In this document: piece after piece, positions 6,901 through 15,289 of the stretch
Layout of the letters: the number at the start of each line of letters is the position of its first letter
Position numbering within the stretch: position 1 is the stretch's first letter
Assembly (NCBI RefSeq): GCF_900114705.1
Contig: NZ_FOTW01000020.1
Coordinates: 106,880 to 170,879 of the forward strand
Direction: 5' to 3'
Length of the DNA stretch: 64,000 nt
Origin: Rugamonas rubra
GTDB taxonomy: Bacteria > Pseudomonadota > Gammaproteobacteria > Burkholderiales > Burkholderiaceae_D
Notes under the pieces: model-generated
Seen by the model: only the letters and a program-made list of their open reading frames with translations
What the model was told of the DNA's origin: nothing
Database searches by the model: none
Position numbers and translations under genes: made by a program

Positions 6901-9015
6901 ATGTTTAACAAAGTTACGAAAACCTTCCAGTACGGTCAACACCAGGTCACCCTGGAAACCGGCGAGATCGCTCGCCAGGCTTCCGGCGCCGTCCTCGTGT
7001 CGATTGAAGACACCGTGGTCCTGGCGACCGTTGTGGCACGCAAAGATGCCAAGCCAGGCCAGGATTTCTTCCCCCTGACCGTCGACTACGTTGAAAAAAC
7101 CTATGCTGCCGGTAAAATCCCGGGCGGTTTCTTCAAGCGCGAAGGCCGTCCTTCGGAAAAAGAAACGCTGACCTCGCGTCTGATCGACCGTCCTATCCGT
7201 CCGCTGTTCCCGGAAGGCTACCTGAATGAAGTGCAGATCATCATTCACGTGCTGTCGGTCAACCCTGAGATCGATCCGGACATCGCCGCCATGATCGGCG
7301 CCTCCGCCGCCCTGTGCATCTCCGGCGTGCCGTTCAACGGCCCGATCGGCGCCGCCCGCGTCGGCTACGCCAACGGCCAGTACATCCTGAACCCGACCGT
7401 CGCCCAGCTGAAAACCTCGGAAATGGACCTGGTTGTCGCCGGTACCGAAACGGCCGTGCTGATGGTCGAATCGGAAGCCAAGCAGCTGTCCGAAGAAATC
7501 ATGCTCGGCGCCGTGGTGTTCGGCCACGACCAGATGAAAGCGGTCATCGACGCGATCCACGAACTGGTGCGCGACGGCGGCAAGCCGGAAGTCGAATGGG
7601 CCCCACCGGCCAAGAACGAAGTCCTGATCGGCCGCGTCGAGCATTTCGGCGGCGCCAAGATCCGTGACGCCTACCTGACCAAAGACAAGCAAGAGCGCAC
7701 CGCCAAGCTGAAGGCCGCCACCTCCGAAACGCTGGCCGAGCTGGGCGCCGAAGCGGCCGCCGCCGGCGCCGCACCGGTCGACGCAGCCGAAGTCAACAAC
7801 ATCCTGTTCGACATGGAAGCGAAGATCGTCCGTTCGCAGATCCTCGACGGCGAGCCGCGCATCGACGGCCGCGACACCCGCACCGTGCGTCCGATTTCGA
7901 TCCGCACCTCGGTGCTGCCGCGCACCCACGGTTCGGCCCTGTTCACCCGTGGCGAAACCCAGGCGCTGGTCGTGGCCACGCTGGGCACCGCCCGCGACAG
8001 CCAGAAGATCGACGCGCTGATGGGCGAGTTCACCGACTCGTTCATGCTGCACTACAACATGCCTCCGTTCGCCACCGGCGAAACCGGCCGCGTCGGCACG
8101 CCTAAGCGCCGCGAAATCGGCCACGGCCGTCTGGCCAAGCGCGCCCTGATCGCCGCCCTGCCATCGCCGGAAGAGTTCAGCTACTCCGTGCGCCTGGTGT
8201 CGGAAATCACCGAGTCGAACGGCTCCTCGTCGATGGCCTCCGTCTGCGGCGGCTGCCTGGCACTGATGGACGCCGGCGTGCCGATGAAAGAGCACGTGGC
8301 CGGTATCGCCATGGGCCTGATCAAGGAAGGCGGCAAGTTCGCCGTGCTGTCGGACATCCTGGGCGACGAAGACCACCTGGGCGACATGGACTTCAAGGTC
8401 GCTGGTACCCGCAACGGTATCACCGCGCTGCAGATGGACATCAAGATCATGGGCATCACCAAGGAAATCATGCAAGTGGCGCTGGCGCAAGCCAAAGAAG
8501 GCCGCGAGCACATCCTGGGCGAAATGCAAAAAGCCATGCCGCACGTGAAGACCGAGCTGTCCGACTTCGCCCCGCGCCTGATCACCATCAAGATCAATCC
8601 GGAAAAAATCCGTGACGTGATCGGCAAGGGCGGCGCCGTCATCCGCGCGCTGACCGAAGAGACCGGCACCCAGATCGACATCAGCGACGAAGGCGTGGTC
8701 ACCATCGCCTCCGTCGACGCCGCCGCCGGCCAGGAAGCCAAGCGTCGCATCGAAGAGCTGACCGCCTCGGTTGAAGTGGGCAAGGTCTACGAAGGCACCG
8801 TGCTGAAACTGCTGGACTTCGGCGCCATCGTCCAAGTCATGCCGGGCAAGGACGGCCTGCTGCACATCTCGCAGATCGCCAACGAGCGCGTCAACGCCGT
8901 CGCCGACTACCTGAAAGAAGGCCAGCAAGTGCGCGTCAAGGTTCTGGAAACCGACGACCGCGGCCGTCTGAAGCTGTCGATGAAGGCCGCCGCTGAAGAA
9001 GCCGCAGCCCAGTAA
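6901..9015 (+). CDS. pnp: Polynucleotide phosphorylase
   Basis: 3'-5' phosphorolytic exoribonuclease, trimeric, part of the RNA degradosome in many proteobacteria. The 704-residue protein shows both RNase PH domains (first from residue 1, second from about 320 with RDTRTVRPI, FTRGETQALV and GHGRLAKRAL), the KH domain (KINPEKIRDVIGKGGAVIRAL) and the C-terminal S1 domain (VGKVYEGTVLKLLDFGAIVQV). Length is standard. Preceded by AAAGGG. Followed by a strong intrinsic terminator. Confidence 0.98.
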   Translation: MFNKVTKTFQYGQHQVTLETGEIARQASGAVLVSIEDTVVLATVVARKDAKPGQDFFPLTVDYVEKTYAAGKIPGGFFKREGRPSEKETLTSRLIDRPIRPLFPEGYLNEVQIIIHVLSVNPEIDPDIAAMIGASAALCISGVPFNGPIGAARVGYANGQYILNPTVAQLKTSEMDLVVAGTETAVLMVESEAKQLSEEIMLGAVVFGHDQMKAVIDAIHELVRDGGKPEVEWAPPAKNEVLIGRVEHFGGAKIRDAYLTKDKQERTAKLKAATSETLAELGAEAAAAGAAPVDAAEVNNILFDMEAKIVRSQILDGEPRIDGRDTRTVRPISIRTSVLPRTHGSALFTRGETQALVVATLGTARDSQKIDALMGEFTDSFMLHYNMPPFATGETGRVGTPKRREIGHGRLAKRALIAALPSPEEFSYSVRLVSEITESNGSSSMASVCGGCLALMDAGVPMKEHVAGIAMGLIKEGGKFAVLSDILGDEDHLGDMDFKVAGTRNGITALQMDIKIMGITKEIMQVALAQAKEGREHILGEMQKAMPHVKTELSDFAPRLITIKINPEKIRDVIGKGGAVIRALTEETGTQIDISDEGVVTIASVDAAAGQEAKRRIEELTASVEVGKVYEGTVLKLLDFGAIVQVMPGKDGLLHISQIANERVNAVADYLKEGQQVRVKVLETDDRGRLKLSMKAAAEEAAAQ

Positions 9016-9038
9016 TCCCCTCGGCTTCGGCTGAACAA

Positions 9039-9073
9039 AAAACCGCCAGCGCGCAAGCCCTGGCGGTTTTTTT
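9039..9073 (+). terminator. Intrinsic terminator of pnp
   Basis: AAAACCGCCAG (9039-9049) pairs perfectly with CTGGCGGTTTT (9060-9070), with seven Ts ending at 9073. It lies 24 bp after the pnp stop. Confidence 0.93.
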
Positions 9074-9108
9074 GCGTCCAGGCTCACCCGGCAGGCGCTG
9101 CGGCAGCC

Positions 9109-9134
9109 AGGGTCAGACCCTAGGGTCTGACCCT
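9109..9134. repeat. Dispersed palindrome, copy 2
   Basis: Perfect 26-bp palindrome: AGGGTCAGACCCT joined directly to AGGGTCTGACCCT. It lies just past the pnp terminator and 10 bp beyond the stop codon of the convergent histidine kinase gene. Confidence 0.92.
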
Positions 9135-9144
9135 CGTTCCGGCC

Positions 9145-10542
9145 TCAGCCAACCGCCAGCGGCAGGCGCACCTCGACCAGCAGGCCGTGGCCCGGGCCTT
9201 GGCCGGCGTCGCGCAGGGCGATGCTGCCGCCGTGCTGGCGCGCCACCGCCTGGGCGATCGACAGGCCCAGGCCGCTGCCGCTCTGCGTCTGGTTGGGGTC
9301 GCGGAAGAAGCGGTCGAGCACCCGCTCGCGCAGCGCCGGCGCCACGCCCGGCCCCTGGTCGCTCACCGCCAGCACGGCCTGGCCGGCCTCGCGCCGCAGG
9401 CTCACCTGCACCAGGCCGTCCGCCGGGCTGTACTTGATGGCGTTGTCGACCAGGTTGTCGACCAGCGAGATCAGGCTTTCGCGCTGGCCGTGCAGGTACA
9501 GCTCGGTGTCGGCGTGCAGCTCCAGCTCCACCCGGCGCGCGCTGGCCAGGCCGGACAGCGCCGCCATGCGGTCCTGCAGCAGCTGGGCCAGGCCGACCGG
9601 CGCGCCGGCCTCGCCGGCGGCGCTGGCGTCGCTGCGCATCAGCATCAGCAGCTGGCTGACCAGGCGGGTGGCGCGGCCGCCGCTGCTGAGGATGCCCTTG
9701 AGCAGCTGGCGCTGGCGCTCGTCACTGGCCTGGCTGTGCAGCGCCTCGACGTTGACCTGCATCGCCGCCAGCGGCGTGCGCAGCTCGTGGGCGGCGTCGG
9801 CGATGAAGCTGCGCTCGCGCACGGCGCTGTCGTCGACCTGGCGCATCAGCGTGTTGATGTTGTCGACCATGCCGACCAGCTCGCGGTGCTTGGCCGTGTA
9901 GCTGAGCGGACGCAGGTTGTGCGGGCCGCGCGCGGCCACCTCGCGCGCCACCTGGCTCCACGGCCGCAGCGCCAGGCGGATCGACAGCCAGGTAGGCAGC
10001 AGCAGGAAGGGCAGGCTGATCAGCAGCGGCAGCAGGTAGTAGCCGTGCGAGTTGATGGTGATGAAGATGTGCACGCCGTCGGCCGGCGCCAGCATGGTCA
10101 GCACAGTGCCGCTGGCCGACTGCTTGCTGCGCGCGCGCCAGCGCTTGTCGCCGGCGTAGAAGGTCTCGACCACGTTCAGCTTGCGCGTGCCCAGCTCGCT
10201 CGGCGTGCCGTGCGAGCGGTAGATCTCGCGGCCGCGCTGCCGCACCACGATGCTGGGGCTGAGCATGGGGTCGTCGGCGGTGCCGTAGTTCTCGCGCACC
10301 GCCAGGTCCATCATGTTGATGACGTGCTGGCGCTGCTCCGGCGCGTCGGCCAGGGCGTCGGCGGCGGCCAGCACGGCGTCGAAGATGCGCTCGGTCGACA
10401 GCAGGTTCAAGTCCTTGCCGCTCTCGTTGATGACGAAGCCGGTGGCCAAGGTCCACAGCGCCGTCAGCAGCAGCATCTGTGCCACCATCAGGCGCCGCAC
10501 CAGCGTCGGCGCGGCGATGTTGCGCCACCAGTGGCGCATCAT
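9145..10542 (-). CDS. Sensor histidine kinase (QseC/PmrB type)
   Basis: A 465-residue inner-membrane kinase: membrane segment at about 19-38, periplasmic domain about 39-165, second membrane segment about 167-192, then HAMP-like linker, DHp domain with the H-box ADAAHELRTPLAAM (His252) and the catalytic domain with N-box DNLVDNAIKY, G1 SDQGPGVA and G2 GSGLGLSIAQ. All catalytic motifs are intact. It overlaps the preceding response regulator gene by 4 bp (start of the kinase inside the stop of the regulator), so the two are translationally coupled. The signal sensed is unknown; the divergent mipA-like gene is a likely target. Confidence 0.9.
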   Translation of the reverse strand: MMRHWWRNIAAPTLVRRLMVAQMLLLTALWTLATGFVINESGKDLNLLSTERIFDAVLAAADALADAPEQRQHVINMMDLAVRENYGTADDPMLSPSIVVRQRGREIYRSHGTPSELGTRKLNVVETFYAGDKRWRARSKQSASGTVLTMLAPADGVHIFITINSHGYYLLPLLISLPFLLLPTWLSIRLALRPWSQVAREVAARGPHNLRPLSYTAKHRELVGMVDNINTLMRQVDDSAVRERSFIADAAHELRTPLAAMQVNVEALHSQASDERQRQLLKGILSSGGRATRLVSQLLMLMRSDASAAGEAGAPVGLAQLLQDRMAALSGLASARRVELELHADTELYLHGQRESLISLVDNLVDNAIKYSPADGLVQVSLRREAGQAVLAVSDQGPGVAPALRERVLDRFFRDPNQTQSGSGLGLSIAQAVARQHGGSIALRDAGQGPGHGLLVEVRLPLAVG

Positions 10543-11222
10543 CGGGCGCCGTCCGTGGCCGGGCCGTGCTGGTCGATCACGTAGCCGACGCCGCGCACGG
10601 TGCGCACATAGCCCTCGCCGATCTTGCGCCGCAGGTTGGCCATGTGGACGTCGAGGGTGTTGCTGGCGTTGGCCTGGGCGCCGGGCAGGGCCTGTTCCTC
10701 CAGGCTGCGCCGGGTGATCACGCGGTTGGCGCGCATCAGCAGTATCTTCAGCAGCAGGTATTCGCTGGCGGTCAGCTCGACCGGCTTGCCGTGCACCTGC
10801 ACGCGGCGGGTCGGCGCGTGCAACTGTAGGCCGCGCAGCTCCAGCGTTTCGCCGTCGAAGCCGTAGCTGCGCCGCGCCAGCGCGCGCACCCGCGACAGCA
10901 GCTCGGCCAGCTCGAAGGGCTTGACCAGGTAGTCGTCGGCGCCGGAGTCGAGGCCGCGCAGGCGCTCCTGCAGCGCGTCGCGCGCGCTCAGGATCAGCAC
11001 CGGCAGGTCGTGCTTGTCGCGCCGCAAGCGGGTCAGCAGGCTCAGGCCGTCGCCGTCGGGCAGGCCCAGGTCGAGCAGGATCAGGTCGCAGGTGTCGGCC
11101 GCCAGGTGGCGCTCGGCGTCGTCGAGCTGGCGCACCCAGACCACGTCCATGCCCTGGTCGCTGAGGGCGATGCGCACGCCGTTGCCCAGGTCCAGGTCGT
11201 CTTCTATCAGCAGTATCTTCAT
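10539..11222 (-). CDS. OmpR-family response regulator
   Basis: A 227-residue regulator: receiver domain with acidic pocket EDD (7-9), phospho-acceptor Asp51 in LLDLGLPDGDG and KPF (Lys of the switch), then a winged-helix DNA-binding domain (LTASEYLLLKILLMRANRVI, HMANLRRKIGEGYVRTVRGVGYV). First gene of the two-gene operon with the kinase. Direct repeats CTTCAT in the divergent intergenic region have the spacing expected for this family. Confidence 0.93.
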   Translation of the reverse strand: MKILLIEDDLDLGNGVRIALSDQGMDVVWVRQLDDAERHLAADTCDLILLDLGLPDGDGLSLLTRLRRDKHDLPVLILSARDALQERLRGLDSGADDYLVKPFELAELLSRVRALARRSYGFDGETLELRGLQLHAPTRRVQVHGKPVELTASEYLLLKILLMRANRVITRRSLEEQALPGAQANASNTLDVHMANLRRKIGEGYVRTVRGVGYVIDQHGPATDGAR

Positions 11223-11279
11223 GGCCGGTATTTAACCACCAATTCCTGAAGAACAGCTAAAGAAGGCGGGGCGCGGCGT

Positions 11280-11318
11280 CTTCATGCTTTCTTCATCAAG
11301 CGATCAGATTGGCTTCAT
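11280..11318. promoter_or_regulatory. 11-bp-phased CTTCAT direct repeats, candidate regulator box
   Basis: CTTCAT occurs at 11280-11285, 11291-11296 and 11313-11318, that is at offsets 0, 11 and 33. The first two form CTTCAT-N5-CTTCAT, the geometry of OmpR/PmrA-family binding sites (half-sites one helical turn apart). It lies between the response regulator start (11222) and the outer-membrane protein start (11388). Confidence 0.55.
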
Positions 11319-11387
11319 GCCACTGGGGAATACTGCGGGCAGTCGATCCTTAGCCACTCGCCTCTCAACCTGGAATGGAAAACCATC

Positions 11388-12173
11388 ATGAATAGCAGTG
11401 TTATCAAAGCCGTCCCCGTCTTGTTGTTGTCCTTGTTGGCCAGCCGCACCGTTGCCGCCGAAGAGAACGTCTTCACCGTCGGCGGCGGCGTGGCCGTCGG
11501 ATCGCGCTACTCCGGCTCGGACGAGCGCATGGTCGCGCCGGTGCTGCAGCTCGACTACGCCATGGCCAACGGCCTGTTCGCCAGCACCATGCGCGGCCTG
11601 GGCTACGGCGGCAGCGCCGGTCCGCTCAAGTACAGCGTGGCGCTGGGCGTGCGCGGCAGCCGCAGCGAAAGCGACGAGCGCGGCGTCGCCGGCAAAACCG
11701 GCAGCAAGTATCTGAAGGGCATGGGTGACATCAAGACCAGCGCCACCGCAAACTTCGGCTTGAGCTACGCCATCTTCGAGCGCGTCGAGGTGAGCGCCCG
11801 CGCCGAGTTGCCGGTTTCGCAGCGCGACAACGGCGCCAGCTTCGGCATCGGCATCACCGGCCAGCTGTACCAGACGCCGAGCGACAGCGTCAGCCTGAGC
11901 CTGGGCGCCAACTTCGCCGACAGCAAGTACGCCAAGACCTACTACGGCGTCAACGCCACCCAGTCGAAAAACTCGGGCTACCGCGAGTTCACGCCGAAGT
12001 CCGGTCTGTACGGCGTCGACGCCGGCCTCAGCTGGACCCACACCTTCCAGGCCAAGTGGTCGCTGACCGGCATGGCCGGCGTCAGCTCGCTGAACGGCGA
12101 CGCCAGCAAGAGCCCGCTGACGCGCAAGAAGACCGCGCCGACCGCCGCCATCTACGTCAGCCGCAGCTTCTGA
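11388..12173 (+). CDS. MipA/OmpV family outer membrane protein
   Basis: A 261-residue protein with a signal peptide (cleavage after VAA, about residue 24) and a beta-barrel pattern of alternating hydrophobic residues ending in a C-terminal Phe (YVSRSF), as required for BAM-dependent insertion. MipA/OmpV features include the start NVFTVGGGVAVGSRYSGSDERMVAPVL and the GVNATQSKNSGYREFTPKSGLYGVDAGLSW region. Family members act as scaffold for murein hydrolase complexes or as stress- and antibiotic-responsive porin-like proteins. Divergent from the two-component operon, with candidate regulator repeats between them. Ends at a strong terminator. Confidence 0.85.
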   Translation: MNSSVIKAVPVLLLSLLASRTVAAEENVFTVGGGVAVGSRYSGSDERMVAPVLQLDYAMANGLFASTMRGLGYGGSAGPLKYSVALGVRGSRSESDERGVAGKTGSKYLKGMGDIKTSATANFGLSYAIFERVEVSARAELPVSQRDNGASFGIGITGQLYQTPSDSVSLSLGANFADSKYAKTYYGVNATQSKNSGYREFTPKSGLYGVDAGLSWTHTFQAKWSLTGMAGVSSLNGDASKSPLTRKKTAPTAAIYVSRSF

Positions 12174-12285
12174 GTGTCGCTGCGCCTGGGGTGGGGGCGC
12201 CAGCGCCTGCGCCTCGGGCTGCGCTGGCGCTGAGGTTGAGACAGAATTGACACGCGTGCGCCGCTTGCGTAGGCTGTGCTGCCGC

Positions 12286-12317
12286 CATCCCGCCCGCAGA
12301 GGCGGGATGTTTTCTTT
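12286..12317 (+). terminator. Intrinsic terminator of the mipA-like gene
   Basis: CATCCCGCC (12286-12294), loop CGCAGA, GGCGGGATG (12301-12309), then TTTTCTTT. A perfect 9-bp stem. The ATG inside its right arm is in frame with the following beta-lactamase gene but is not a credible start. Confidence 0.88.
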
Positions 12318-12345
12318 CCTCACTTGTTTTCTCACTCAATTTGTC

Positions 12346-13227
12346 ATGCCGAACCCAACACGCGCACTGCTCGCCGCCGCCCTCGTTTGCTGCGCCGCCC
12401 TGTCGACCACGCCGGCCCGCGCCGCCGGCTGGGGCGACTGGAACGACGCGGTGGAGCCGTTCCCGCTGTACGGCAACAGCTACTACGTCGGCGTGGAGGG
12501 GCTGAGCGCGGCGCTGGTGACCTCGCCGGCCGGCCACATCCTGATCGACGGCGGCCTGCCCGAGTCGGCCCAGCGCATCGCCGCCAGCGTGCGCCAGCTC
12601 GGCTTCCGCATCGAGGACGTCAAGCTGATCCTGACCTCGCACGCCCACGTCGACCATGCCGGCGGCCTGGCCGAGCTGCAACGCATGAGCGGGGCGACGG
12701 TGCTGGCCAGCCCGCTGGCGGCGCTGGCGCTGCGGCGCGGCAAAGTCGAGCGCGCCGACCCGCAGGCCAGCGACAGCACGCCGTGGGCGCCGCTGGCCCG
12801 CGTGCGCACGGTGCGCGACGGCCAGACGGTCACGCTGGGCGGCAACAAGCTGACCGCCCACTTCACGCCGGGCCACACGCCGGGCGGCCTGAGCTGGAGC
12901 TGGCGCGCCTGCGACCGCCAGGGTTGCGCCAACATCGTCTATGCCGACAGCATCAACCCGATCGCCGCCGCGCCGTTCAAGTTTTCCGCCAGCAGCAGCT
13001 ATCCGGCGGTGTTGCGCGACTTCGAGCGCAGCTTCAAGACCATGGAGACGCTGCCCTGCGACATCCTGGTCACTGTGCACCCCAACGCCGCCCAGCTGTG
13101 GGAGAAGATGGCGGCGCGCGAGGCGGGCAAGAATCCGCTGCTGTCGAGCGGCGCCTGCAAGGCGTATGCCGAGCTGAGCCGGACGGCTTTGCAGAAGCGT
13201 CTGGCGGAGGAGGGCGGCAGGCAGTGA
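12346..13227 (+). CDS. Subclass B3 metallo-beta-lactamase
   Basis: A 293-residue exported protein: signal peptide MPNPTRALLAAALVCCAALS... with predicted cleavage after ARA (about 26). The zinc ligands of subclass B3 are all present: His99, His101, Asp103 and His104 in SHAHVDHAGG (standard H116, H118, D120, H121), His177 in TPGHTPG (H196) and His245 in VTVHP (H263). Ser202 in YADSINP matches the B3 Ser221 position. The family hydrolyses beta-lactams including carbapenems in the periplasm. ATG 12346 is chosen because earlier in-frame starts lie inside or before the upstream terminator; no strong ribosome binding site is visible. B3 enzymes are often chromosomal in environmental Oxalobacteraceae (THIN-B of Janthinobacterium is one). 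Substrate range cannot be read from the sequence. Confidence 0.88.
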   Translation: MPNPTRALLAAALVCCAALSTTPARAAGWGDWNDAVEPFPLYGNSYYVGVEGLSAALVTSPAGHILIDGGLPESAQRIAASVRQLGFRIEDVKLILTSHAHVDHAGGLAELQRMSGATVLASPLAALALRRGKVERADPQASDSTPWAPLARVRTVRDGQTVTLGGNKLTAHFTPGHTPGGLSWSWRACDRQGCANIVYADSINPIAAAPFKFSASSSYPAVLRDFERSFKTMETLPCDILVTVHPNAAQLWEKMAAREAGKNPLLSSGACKAYAELSRTALQKRLAEEGGRQ

Positions 13228-13272
13228 GGGCGGGCCGGCTGATTCATCGGTGGGCCGCCGCAACGTAACCCG

Positions 13273-13298
13273 AGGGTCAGACCCTAGGGTCTGACCCT
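13273..13298. repeat. Dispersed palindrome, copy 3
   Basis: Perfect 26-bp palindrome with the same two 13-bp arms as copy 2, placed almost midway between the stops of the convergent beta-lactamase (46 bp) and chemoreceptor (48 bp) genes. Confidence 0.92.
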
Positions 13299-13345
13299 GG
13301 CTTGGCGCTCCGGGGCGGGTCTGAACTCGACGCTTGTGGTCTCGC

Positions 13346-15040
13346 CTAGTCGACATAGGCCAGCGGAGGGCGCGGCCGCGCCGGCTTGGCCGGCGCCTTG
13401 GCGCGCGCCAGCGGCACCCGGCGCGCCGCCGGTGACGCCATCGGTAATCCCGGCGGCAGTCCGGCCGCCAAGCCGGCGCCCGGCTGGCCGTCGCCCAGTT
13501 TGAAGATGCTGACCGCTTGGGCCAGCAGCAGGGACTGCTCCTGCATGCTCTCCGCTGCCGCTGCCGCCGCCGCCTGTTCCACCAGCGCCGCGTTCTGCTG
13601 CGTCATCTCGTCCATCTGGCCGATGGCGCGGTTGACCTCCTCGATGCCGACGCTTTGCTCGCGGCTGGCGGCGGTGATGTCCTGCATGAAGTCGGCCACC
13701 TGCCGCACCGACGTGACGATCGCCGTCATGGTCTGCCCGGCCGAGTCGACCAGCCGGCTGCCGGCGTCGATCCGCTCGACCGAGTGGCCGATCAACTCCT
13801 TGATCTCCTTGGCCGCGCTGGCGCTGCGCTGGGCCAGGTTGCGCACCTCGCCGGCGACGACAGCGAAGCCACGGCCCTGCTCGCCGGCGCGCGCCGCCTC
13901 CACCGCCGCGTTGAGCGCCAGAATATTCGTCTGGAAGGCGATGCCGTCGATGACGCCGATGATGTCGACGATCTTGTACGAGCTTTGCTTGATCGAACCC
14001 ATGGTGCCGACCACCTCGGCGACGATCTGGCCGCCCTCGGCGGCCACGCTGGACGCCGTGGCGGCCAGCTGGGTGGCCTGCTGGGCGTGCTCGGCGTTCT
14101 GCTTGACGGTGCCGGTCAGCTCCTCCATCGAGCTGGCGGTCTGCTCCAGCGCGCTGGCCTGCGCCTCGGTGCGCGAGGACAGGTCGGCGTTGCCGCTGGC
14201 GATCTCGCGCGAGGCGACGGTGATGCTCTCGGTGCCGTTGCGCACCGCGCCGACGGTCTTGACGAGGCTGTCGTTCATCTCGTGCAGGGCGGCCAGCAGC
14301 TGGCCCGTTTCGTCGTTGGACGGCGAGTCGATGTTCAGCGTCAGGTCGCCGGCGGCGACGCGGCGCGCCAGCCCCAGCGCCTCGTGCAGCGGCGCGGTGA
14401 TGCTGCGGCTCAGGCGCCAGGCCACCAGCAGCGCCAGCGACATGGCCAGCGCGCAGATCAGCATCATCGCGCCGTTGGCGCGCCGGCTCTCGCTGTCGAA
14501 CTCGTCCAGGCTGTGCTGGATCTCGCGGTTCTGCAGGCCGGCGATGCGGTCGATGGCGGCCAGCCACTTGTCCTGCAGCGGCGCCACCTGGCCGGTCAGC
14601 ACCTTGAGCGCCTGGCCGGCGTTGAAGCCGGCCACGTACTCCTCGGCCTGCTTCATGAAGGGCAGGCTGGCCTTGTCGTAGCCCTGCATCTCGGCGACGA
14701 TGGCCTGCTCCTCGGGGTTCAGGCGCACCGCCTCCAGCTTGGCCAGGTTGTCGCGGTAGCGCTTCTGCTCGGCGACTATGTTGGCCATCTCCTTTTGCAT
14801 CTGGTTGAGGTCGGTGGTGGCGCCGATGTTGCGCGCAGCCAGGCCCTGGCGGAACAGGTTTTGTCGCATCGCCGCCACCTGGGCCGACTTGGCGTTGCTG
14901 CGCTCGACCGAGCGGGTCAGGTTGTCGCGGGTCTGCCGCGTGGCCAGGGTGCCGACGGCGGTGATGCCGGCCATCAGCACCAGCATCAGGCCGAAGCCGA
15001 GCATCAGGCGATAGCCGATCTTGATGTTGTTGAGCTTCAT
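13346..15040 (-). CDS. Methyl-accepting chemotaxis protein
   Basis: A 564-residue chemoreceptor: N-terminal membrane segment (MLGFGLMLVLMAGITAVGTLA), four-helix-bundle ligand domain (about 30-190), second membrane segment (GAMMLICALAMSLALLVAW), HAMP, then a cytoplasmic signalling hairpin containing the highly conserved AFQTNILALNAAVEAARAG and GRGFAVVAGEVRNLAQRSA tip. The C-terminus is Pro/Ala/Arg-rich and lacks a CheR-binding NWETF pentapeptide. GGAGACAG precedes the ATG. It follows the sugar ABC transporter genes on the same strand and may report on the same substrates, but the 249-bp gap with a 28-G run and a palindrome argues for its own promoter. Confidence 0.93.
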   Translation of the reverse strand: MKLNNIKIGYRLMLGFGLMLVLMAGITAVGTLATRQTRDNLTRSVERSNAKSAQVAAMRQNLFRQGLAARNIGATTDLNQMQKEMANIVAEQKRYRDNLAKLEAVRLNPEEQAIVAEMQGYDKASLPFMKQAEEYVAGFNAGQALKVLTGQVAPLQDKWLAAIDRIAGLQNREIQHSLDEFDSESRRANGAMMLICALAMSLALLVAWRLSRSITAPLHEALGLARRVAAGDLTLNIDSPSNDETGQLLAALHEMNDSLVKTVGAVRNGTESITVASREIASGNADLSSRTEAQASALEQTASSMEELTGTVKQNAEHAQQATQLAATASSVAAEGGQIVAEVVGTMGSIKQSSYKIVDIIGVIDGIAFQTNILALNAAVEAARAGEQGRGFAVVAGEVRNLAQRSASAAKEIKELIGHSVERIDAGSRLVDSAGQTMTAIVTSVRQVADFMQDITAASREQSVGIEEVNRAIGQMDEMTQQNAALVEQAAAAAAAESMQEQSLLLAQAVSIFKLGDGQPGAGLAAGLPPGLPMASPAARRVPLARAKAPAKPARPRPPLAYVD

Positions 15041-15153
15041 TTTCTGTCTCCATAGTGCCGGACTGTCGCCGGCTTCTTGTTGTGAAATGATGTGCGGGTG
15101 TGGCGGAAGGCGCGCGGAAGCGAGGATGTGGCAACCCGCAATGCGGCTGGATC

Positions 15154-15181
15154 GGGGGGGGGGGGGGGGGGGGGGGGGGGG
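15154..15181. repeat. Homopolymer of 28 G
   Basis: An uninterrupted run of 28 G on the plus strand (C on the coding strand of the chemoreceptor), 114 bp upstream of the chemoreceptor start and 109 bp beyond the stop of the ABC ATPase gene. Such a tract can slip during replication and alter promoter spacing; the exact length in an assembly is unreliable. Confidence 0.9.
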
Positions 15182-15209
15182 CGCTCCACTGGGGCAGCGG
15201 CGCCTATCC

Positions 15210-15236
15210 AGGGTCAGACCCTCAGGGTCTGACCCT
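15210..15236. repeat. Dispersed palindrome, copy 4
   Basis: Arms AGGGTCAGACCCT (15210-15222) and AGGGTCTGACCCT (15224-15236) around a single C, 54 bp downstream of the ATPase stop codon and 28 bp from the G-run. Confidence 0.92.
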
Positions 15237-15289
15237 CGCTCTCGGCCTGTGGCCGGGCTGGCCGAAAGCGAGCGGGGAAAAGGATTGGC

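Noticed and set aside
6895..9087. 730-codon open frame antisense to pnp
   Set aside because: It covers pnp exactly and mirrors its codon bias; pnp is certain and the antisense product has no recognisable feature.
12247..12345. N-terminal extension of the beta-lactamase reading frame
   Set aside because: It would pass through the terminator hairpin of the previous gene, adds a basic non-signal segment, and a good signal peptide begins at 12346.
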